From a virus, in the IMG/VR virus record IMGVR_UViG_3300031227_000019, positions 40,372 to 104,371 of that record: a stretch of DNA of 64,000 bases, one strand, 5' to 3'. How positions within the stretch are numbered: position 1 is the first letter of the stretch; each line of letters opens with the position of its first letter. Of this stretch, positions 59,358 through 64,000 are shown in pieces. The notes under the pieces are model-generated. The model was given only the letters and a program-made list of their open reading frames with translations. It ran no database searches and was not told the DNA's origin. Both the position numbers and the translations under genes were made by a program.

Positions 59358-59996
59358 CTAGTCTAAGTCCGGTTCAATAAAGTCACTAGGCAAGCCACCG
59401 TGTGTCTCTGCCTGCTGCTCTGCCGCAATCAGTCGCGGCCGTAACCAGTCCGTGACGTGCGTGAACTTGATAGCTTCACCTGCCGCCCTGTTCTGCTCCG
59501 CCCCGGCATCAATCACCAGATCTTCCTCCGACCCGTCTGCGGATAAAGCTGTAAACTGTGACGCTGCCGCCGCGAGGTTATCACATGCCACCACGCGCTC
59601 CGCCTCCGCCGTGGCAATCAACGACCTAAGCAAGCGAGGGTGTTCGTCGCGGATAAGATAGTCCATACGGCGTGTATTTTCGAGATAACTCGACAGCATC
59701 TCCCCAAGCACTACGCATGAGATGCGAAGGTCATCGTCGACCGCCTGCAACCAGCCACAAGCTCTAGCTCTCAGATGCTCGCTAAAATCGGGTATGTCCG
59801 GCATGTTGGCATCGTCGGCATACGCCTTAACGAGGCCATCCAACAAACTGCCACCAGCCTCCACGAAGACTGCGACGGCGGTGATCTTCTCGCCAAAGTC
59901 GAACTCGTCCGGGATCACTGAACATGCCTCCCGTAGCCCGTGGCACACCATAGCGTACCGTGGGTCATTGCACCTAGATGGATCGATAGAAGACAT
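59358..59996 (-). CDS. Hypothetical helical protein (212 aa)
   Basis: ATG 59996 follows AGGAG with 6-nt spacing. Mostly helical, acidic and Ala-rich (EKITAVAVFVEAGGSLLDGL), with scattered Cys. No signal peptide or catalytic motif. Function unknown. Confidence 0.7.
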   Translation of the reverse strand: MSSIDPSRCNDPRYAMVCHGLREACSVIPDEFDFGEKITAVAVFVEAGGSLLDGLVKAYADDANMPDIPDFSEHLRARACGWLQAVDDDLRISCVVLGEMLSSYLENTRRMDYLIRDEHPRLLRSLIATAEAERVVACDNLAAAASQFTALSADGSEEDLVIDAGAEQNRAAGEAIKFTHVTDWLRPRLIAAEQQAETHGGLPSDFIEPDLD

Positions 59997-59999
59997 CTG

Positions 60000-60614
60000 C
60001 TACTCCTGATTAGTTAATAACCTTGCCACCTGGAAATTGCGAATATTCGTTATGCCGCATAGATGTGCCGGTATTTCTCGCCACGCCTCCGTGTCGTCTT
60101 TCCGCACCATGTCACTGGCGTGGAGCATTTGAGGCGACCGGCAAAAGAAACACCCCTCTGGGACATCTTGCTGGGCGCCTGCCGTGTAGTCTGACGTCTG
60201 GCCCAATAGGGTACCGCATCGCGGGCAGCGAGTGTCCGGGTCATTGTAATCCTGAATACCGGTGCGGCCACATTGTAGGCACGTGACACCTGGGGCGGCT
60301 TCCTGCGTACGCAGCAAAAATGCCGTCTCTTCCGGCGTATCGACCCCGAACCACTCCTCGAACAGCCGACATGCGGGCGTGTACGCGCTCACTATCGGGT
60401 AGCGTTCATGAATGGCCCGCGGATCAGCACCCGGAGCGTACCACGGCGGCGCCGCGAGGCACATGCCTATCTCTGGATGCGGCACCTCCTGCGATGAATC
60501 ACACTCGTGCTCACCGCTTGTCGGGTGATACGCATTACACTCGCAACACGTCTTACTTAGGAACAATTGACGAGGTACTCGCGATAGCGGTGCCTCAGGG
60601 GGTTGGGTGCTCAT
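60000..60614 (-). CDS. Multi-zinc-ribbon protein (204 aa)
   Basis: ATG 60614 follows AGAAAGCAG, which decides against a longer frame overlapping the next gene. At least three Cys clusters occur: TCCECNAYH near residue 25, CLQCGRTG...CPRCGTLLG at ~120-145 (a classic CxxC...CxxC ribbon) and CFFCRS at ~165. A zinc-dependent nucleic-acid or protein-binding role is likely. No catalytic motif. Confidence 0.75.
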   Translation of the reverse strand: MSTQPPEAPLSRVPRQLFLSKTCCECNAYHPTSGEHECDSSQEVPHPEIGMCLAAPPWYAPGADPRAIHERYPIVSAYTPACRLFEEWFGVDTPEETAFLLRTQEAAPGVTCLQCGRTGIQDYNDPDTRCPRCGTLLGQTSDYTAGAQQDVPEGCFFCRSPQMLHASDMVRKDDTEAWREIPAHLCGITNIRNFQVARLLTNQE

Positions 60615-61038
60615 TGTCTCTGCTTTCTGCTGCTGCTTCGACCACGGTGTCCCCACCGGGCCGTTTCGGAAATATGAAGATGTATTTCCAATCCTTGGAA
60701 GATCCGGCGAGTCCATCGCCGGTTGGATGCGGATCAAAGAAGATGTCTCCATTATACCCAATCACGGTGTGGTTGCAACCGCCACGGGGTGAAGGACCAG
60801 AAATAATATGCAAACCCCAGAGTTCACTGAAGCCATCCAGCTTACCGGGCTTGGCGTCCACCCGTGCCAGATCACGCTCCTCCAGCCACTGATAGAAGTT
60901 GATCGGCCACTCGGGCTCCGATCGCCAGTGTGGGAGCTGGACGATCGGTATCTGGAGCAACGTAGCCACGCATGCCCGCAGACAGTCACCAAACGTGTCA
61001 CTGGACGAGAGTACCTGCTGCTGGTAAACGCGTAACAT
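60595..61038 (-). CDS. C39-like cysteine peptidase-type protein (147 aa)
   Basis: ATG 61038 follows AGAGGG with 6-nt spacing. FGDCLRACVATLL (Cys19), then GPSPRGGCNHTVIG (His90) and FFDPHPTGDGL (Asp102) give a Cys-His-Asp order like bacteriocin-type C39 and related phage peptidase-like proteins. No ATPase or transporter is attached. Whether it cleaves peptides or only keeps the fold cannot be told here. Neighbouring genes overlap at both ends. Confidence 0.65.
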   Translation of the reverse strand: MLRVYQQQVLSSSDTFGDCLRACVATLLQIPIVQLPHWRSEPEWPINFYQWLEERDLARVDAKPGKLDGFSELWGLHIISGPSPRGGCNHTVIGYNGDIFFDPHPTGDGLAGSSKDWKYIFIFPKRPGGDTVVEAAAESRDNEHPTP

Positions 61039-61621
61039 CGAGAGCCCTCTGGTGTGCTGTCTGGGGATCGTAAGTCCAAACGTAGCTGGATGGATGCTTC
61101 CATCCGTACAACGTCAGGTCCAATGCCGCCTGCACGCTCCTGCGATTAGCGTCATGCCCCGCCAGCAGCCCCGTTGGGGACAGCAATGGCAACCACGCCC
61201 TGATGTCTGCTACTACTTCATCGGTTGTGTGCCCTCCATCAATGAAGATGAAGTCAAATAGACCGAGAGGAGCCAGCAACCGTGCTGCCTCCTCACTTGA
61301 TGTCGGTACGAACTCCACGATGCCGGCATCCACCCACTGTGCTAGGTTCCGCTTGGCATGGCGGATGAAGTTGGTATCGCTCACTGCCTCCTTATGTGAT
61401 GTCAACTGCTCCGTCGCTGATCCTCGGAAGTGATCCACGGCCCAGATATGCCCTCGGGCAAACTCTGCCATGCACGCGGTACTCTTCCCCTTCCACACTC
61501 CGATCTCCACGCAGTTCACATGCTGCGAGGCCTGCTCTGCTACGAACTGCATAGCTGCTGGGTCGAACCAGCCTTCGATACGTGCAGCCTTGTAAGTTGA
61601 GGGGACACGAATGTCAGCCAT
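60998..61621 (-). CDS. SAM-dependent methyltransferase (207 aa)
   Basis: ATG 61621 has AGGTGG upstream. The class I methyltransferase fold shows as NCVEIGVWKGKSTACMAE (motif I), IWAVDHF (motif II) and LFDFIFIDGGHTTDEVVADI (motif IV) with a LLSPTGLLAGHD strand, as in the methyltransferase_24 group that often modifies sugars. It is separate from the sugar cassette. Substrate unknown. Confidence 0.82.
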   Translation of the reverse strand: MADIRVPSTYKAARIEGWFDPAAMQFVAEQASQHVNCVEIGVWKGKSTACMAEFARGHIWAVDHFRGSATEQLTSHKEAVSDTNFIRHAKRNLAQWVDAGIVEFVPTSSEEAARLLAPLGLFDFIFIDGGHTTDEVVADIRAWLPLLSPTGLLAGHDANRRSVQAALDLTLYGWKHPSSYVWTYDPQTAHQRALDVTRLPAAGTLVQ

Positions 61622-61979
61622 CTGCTGGTCCACCTTCGGAATAGTCAGTTGCCCAGTCGCACTTGTCCAGGTACTCGCAGATCTGTGCCTTCAGCTCCGT
61701 GAGTCGTGTCTTCCTGCGGTTGTCCTTCCCCAACGGTACCACAGTGATAGGCGCGTCATCGGCACCGAGTAAGCGCTTGGCCTGCGGTACCAACTCGGCG
61801 GGGTAATCAATAACGGCCACAACGTCGACCAAAGCAGATGCTGCCTTGATGGCTCGACGGTGGCCGATACCTAACGCACAGGCCTTGTGGCCCCGATCAT
61901 TGAGAAGTTCTGCTATTACTGCCGAGCGTCCTTCGCCCGATGGTCCAATACACAATATCCGCTGCGGCTGCTTTGACAT
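61614..61979 (-). CDS. Small Rossmann-like protein, weakly phosphatase-like (121 aa)
   Basis: Two adjacent ATGs; 61979 has GGGAG 6 nt upstream. ILCIGPSGEGRSAVIAELL near the N-terminus and a later ALVDVVAVIDYP resemble low-molecular-weight protein phosphatases, but the catalytic Cys of C-x5-R is absent (Gly in that position). It could be a degenerate phosphatase or another small Rossmann protein. The 3' end overlaps the methyltransferase gene by 8 nt. Confidence 0.65.
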   Translation of the reverse strand: MSKQPQRILCIGPSGEGRSAVIAELLNDRGHKACALGIGHRRAIKAASALVDVVAVIDYPAELVPQAKRLLGADDAPITVVPLGKDNRRKTRLTELKAQICEYLDKCDWATDYSEGGPADG

Positions 61980-61990
61980 CATTGTCTCCC

Positions 61991-62473
61991 TTAGCGTAAA
62001 TGCCGTGGGATGAAATGTTCCCACACGATCTCGAACTCACCACCCTGCTTGTCCCACCAATAGGTATTATCGCAGCCGTTGTGGTTGCACTTCCCCTCCT
62101 TACCTTCGGTGTAGAGATTCAATGGCCATCCGCACGCCGGGCACACTGGTCCGTCATGCTCGTCGCCATCATCATGTCGTATCGCTCCCGACATCGTGTC
62201 CTGCATCTTTCCGCCTGCTTCCGGCGACTGCTCTTCCAGTATGATTAGATCCGGTACCGGACACCCTTCAGGTCCGCATACCGGTGCAACAGGTGTTGCG
62301 GGCGTAACGCCCATGCCCCGCTGTGCCTCGATCGATATGTTATCGATCCGGTCATGCACTGCATCAAGCTCGAACTTCACGAACACGGTCATGAAGATGC
62401 CTGCGCAGATGACGATAAATATGGTCAGCCAGAGAGCTGCCATGTGTTGCTGCTGTCTCGGGTTACTGGCCAT
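61991..62473 (-). CDS. Membrane-anchored zinc-ribbon protein (160 aa)
   Basis: ATG 62473 follows GGAGG with ~10-nt spacing; a TAATG-coupled ATG at 62545 is the alternative. One membrane segment lies at ~14-35 (ALWLTIFIVICAGIFMTVFV), then a short linker and a C-terminal ribbon CPACGWPL...CNHNGCDNTYWW. A single-pass protein with the ribbon on one membrane face. Function unknown. Confidence 0.72.
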   Translation of the reverse strand: MASNPRQQQHMAALWLTIFIVICAGIFMTVFVKFELDAVHDRIDNISIEAQRGMGVTPATPVAPVCGPEGCPVPDLIILEEQSPEAGGKMQDTMSGAIRHDDGDEHDGPVCPACGWPLNLYTEGKEGKCNHNGCDNTYWWDKQGGEFEIVWEHFIPRHLR

Positions 62474-62544
62474 TGGTGAATCCCTCCACTTGTTTGGCTT
62501 CCCATTTAGACTTGTGTAATCCGATAAACCACCGGTCGCTAACA

Positions 62545-62841
62545 TTAACATGGTGTCCCCTGCTTGTTCTTGTTGGCTGCTCTACGATCCAACAGCTTGT
62601 GAATCCAACCGCCCCACCTGCCGAAGCAGCACCCGAACCAGTGACCCAGCTCATGTGGTAAGTCGCGGAGCCCTCTGTCCTTCTTCAGGAAGATGGCGTT
62701 GTAAAAAGGGCTGTAGGCGGCAGTGCTCGACGACGTGATCCAGTCAGGGAGCTCTTCGCTCTGATAGATCTTGGGCAGCCGCCACCGTGATCCTTTGTAC
62801 CACGGCTCGCTGCTCCAGTCTACAGCGTCGGCATCCCGCAT
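62545..62841 (-). CDS. HELGH metallopeptidase-like protein (98 aa)
   Basis: ATG 62841 has GAGGA 7-8 nt upstream. The zinc motif is H63-E-L-G-H67 (LRDLPHELGHWFGCCFG) in a small protein without signal peptide. It is shorter than most zincins; the N-terminal part (YNAIFLKKDRG) resembles the strand before the active helix. A toxin-antitoxin-type or ImmA-like protease is possible, but no partner is seen. Confidence 0.65.
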   Translation of the reverse strand: MRDADAVDWSSEPWYKGSRWRLPKIYQSEELPDWITSSSTAAYSPFYNAIFLKKDRGLRDLPHELGHWFGCCFGRWGGWIHKLLDRRAANKNKQGTPC

Positions 62842-62853
62842 GCTGCTATCCTC

Positions 62854-62867
62854 GGTTTCTAAGTACC
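62854..62867 (-). other. 14-bp repeated element GGTACTTAGAAACC
   Basis: An exact copy in the leader of the HELGH gene, ending next to its GAGGA ribosome-binding site. A -10-like TTATTT lies upstream, but no clear -35. Confidence 0.55.
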
Positions 62868-62963
62868 AAAAGAAAATAACGCGTGCCCGGCCAATCTTAA
62901 CCCAGGCATGCAACCCGCAATCGGAGAAATCTTGCCAAGTTGCACGTTACGCGTTATCGTAGT

Positions 62964-64000
62964 CTACGCTCCGCCGGGCTTGCCGATCAGTTTCTCAAGA
63001 CCCTGATCAGGCTGAGCCGCACTGAAGCCAGTGAGCGGCGGCTTGTTGGGAGTAGGCGGTGGTGTGGTCATCCCCGGAGGCTTGGGTGTCAGGGCCGCAG
63101 CGCTGGCTCCCAGGCCGCCCGGCTTCGCAGTCGGGGGCATCGGAGGTGTTGCGGTCGAAGGGCCGCCAGGAGGCGGTACGGGCGCCCCTACGGTTGGCTT
63201 CGGTGGCGTACCTGTTGGTGCCGCCCCGGATAACAGATCCATCGCACCACCGAGTGCCGGAGGCTTACCACCGCCGAACATCGGTTGCGGTGTCGCACCA
63301 CCTTGATAGTGCTGGGCCATCTGCGACCCGAACGACGGAGATGCCGGAGGAGCTGCTGGACCGGCGGGTGCTCGCGACATGCCCGGAGTCGGGGCGGCTC
63401 CAACCGCACCTGCTCCTGGAGTCGGAGCTCCACGCCTTGCCGCGGCACCGGGTGCCGTTGGCGTGGGTGGTCGATTCGCCTGGAAGGTCGGGGAGACCGG
63501 CTCACGCCCTGGGGCCTGGATCGGTTGAACTTCGTCCGGCAGCCCGGCGATCGGCGACGATTGTCGCACAGGTCCGGCAGGTGCTGGCTTCACTTCATCA
63601 GGCAGCGAGGCTATCTGGGGAGCTGGCTGGCGTTGCGGGCCGACCGGTGCCGGCCTCACTTCGCCGGGCAGCGATGCCATCGGAGCCGCAGGCTTCCGCT
63701 GCGGGGCTCCACCCGTCGTGGAGGGCTGCGTCATGGAAGCTGCCCCGGCCATGCCTGCTGGTGACGGCAGCGGCGTGGCTGAGTTCACCATGCTCCCTGC
63801 CTGCCCCAGTGGGCTTGGCGCCGATGCTGCGTTCGCAATGTTACCTGCCTGCCCCAGCGTGCCAGGGGCCTTCGCCGACGACACGATGTTACCAGCCTGC
63901 CCCATCTGACTCGGAGCCTTCGCAGCGTTCACGATGTTACCAGCCTGCCCCATCTGACTCGGAGCCTTCGCAGCGTTCACGATGTTACCAGCCTGCCCCA
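62964..64000 (-). CDS. Repeat-rich Pro/Ala/Gly protein (partial, 5' end outside window)
   Basis: The frame is open to the window edge, so the start is not visible. The visible ~345 residues begin with a 16-residue repeat (QMGQAGNIVNAAKAPS), then become Pro/Ala/Gly-rich with GEVRPAPVGPQ-type units, and end LEKLIGKPGGA. No globular domain is evident. It may be a linker-rich virion protein. The DNA repeat could change in number. Confidence 0.75.
   Translation of the reverse strand, partial: GQAGNIVNAAKAPSQMGQAGNIVNAAKAPSQMGQAGNIVSSAKAPGTLGQAGNIANAASAPSPLGQAGSMVNSATPLPSPAGMAGAASMTQPSTTGGAPQRKPAAPMASLPGEVRPAPVGPQRQPAPQIASLPDEVKPAPAGPVRQSSPIAGLPDEVQPIQAPGREPVSPTFQANRPPTPTAPGAAARRGAPTPGAGAVGAAPTPGMSRAPAGPAAPPASPSFGSQMAQHYQGGATPQPMFGGGKPPALGGAMDLLSGAAPTGTPPKPTVGAPVPPPGGPSTATPPMPPTAKPGGLGASAAALTPKPPGMTTPPPTPNKPPLTGFSAAQPDQGLEKLIGKPGGA
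63771..64000 (-). repeat. 48-bp tandem coding repeat
   Basis: Two identical 48-bp units at the right edge, with more degenerate copies to the left, encode a 16-residue unit M-G-Q-A-G-N-I-V-N-A-A-K-A-P-S-Q. The array runs past the window edge. Confidence 0.9.

Noticed and set aside
62463-62654. 63-codon minus-strand frame between two genes
   Set aside because: It overlaps two better-supported genes, has no ribosome-binding site and no motif.

Overview
The window is part of a large tailed-phage genome (Caudoviricetes, probably jumbo-phage scale). Every supported gene lies on the minus strand, so transcription runs from position 64000 towards position 1. The DNA is GC-rich and densely packed: ATGA, GTGA, TAATG and 8-nt stop/start overlaps are common. 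I see no tRNA, rRNA, integrase, transposase, terminase, portal or tail-sheath gene. A prohead-type protease, a major capsid protein candidate and many small virion-type proteins identify it as phage. The host is unknown. A lipoprotein, a Tat-like leader, a secreted thioredoxin and several secreted proteases point to a host with an envelope or periplasm.

Layout from right to left (direction of transcription). (1) 64.0-51.0 kb: accessory region. It starts with a repeat-rich Pro/Ala protein cut by the window edge. After that come small proteins with catalytic motifs: two HExxH proteins, a SAM methyltransferase, a C39-like cysteine protease, a papain (C1A) protease and a secreted thioredoxin. It also holds a protein sharing two blocks with the major capsid protein but carrying a Tat-like leader, and a 584-aa membrane protein that looks like two fused genes. 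(2) 51.0-46.5 kb: glycosyltransferases (two GT25-like, one GT2, one GT-B-like) and a cold-shock protein. (3) 46.4-38.9 kb: a 1548-aa virion protein, an unexplained 630-bp stretch with many hairpins, a coiled-coil/TM protein, and a 2H-phosphoesterase protein with a second gene nested in its 3' half. (4) 38.9-33.5 kb: an overlapping cassette of methyltransferase, two GT4 glycosyltransferases and four sulfotransferase paralogues. (5) 33.5-23 kb: a HAD-domain virion protein, a permuted papain-like hydrolase, a secreted trypsin-like protease, small paralogous proteins, a lipoprotein, a degenerate SNase-like protein and two tiny KOW-like proteins. (6) 22.8-13.8 kb: the RNA polymerase locus. The beta subunit is fused to the N-terminal half of beta', and the C-terminal half of beta' is a separate gene. 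(7) 13.7-1 kb: virion morphogenesis: large structural proteins, protease, Met/Pro/Gly-rich protein, capsid protein and two paralogues at the left edge, one extended by Ser-rich repeats.

How it may work together (inference). The RNA polymerase halves sit among virion genes and may be made late and packaged. The methyl-, glycosyl- and sulfotransferases could build a sulfated glycan. The Ser-rich repeat protein at the left edge is a possible acceptor on the virion, although host surface glycans are an equally possible target. The secreted proteases, thioredoxin and lipoprotein look aimed at the host envelope. Function calls rest on motifs I can see; most small proteins stay unassigned.
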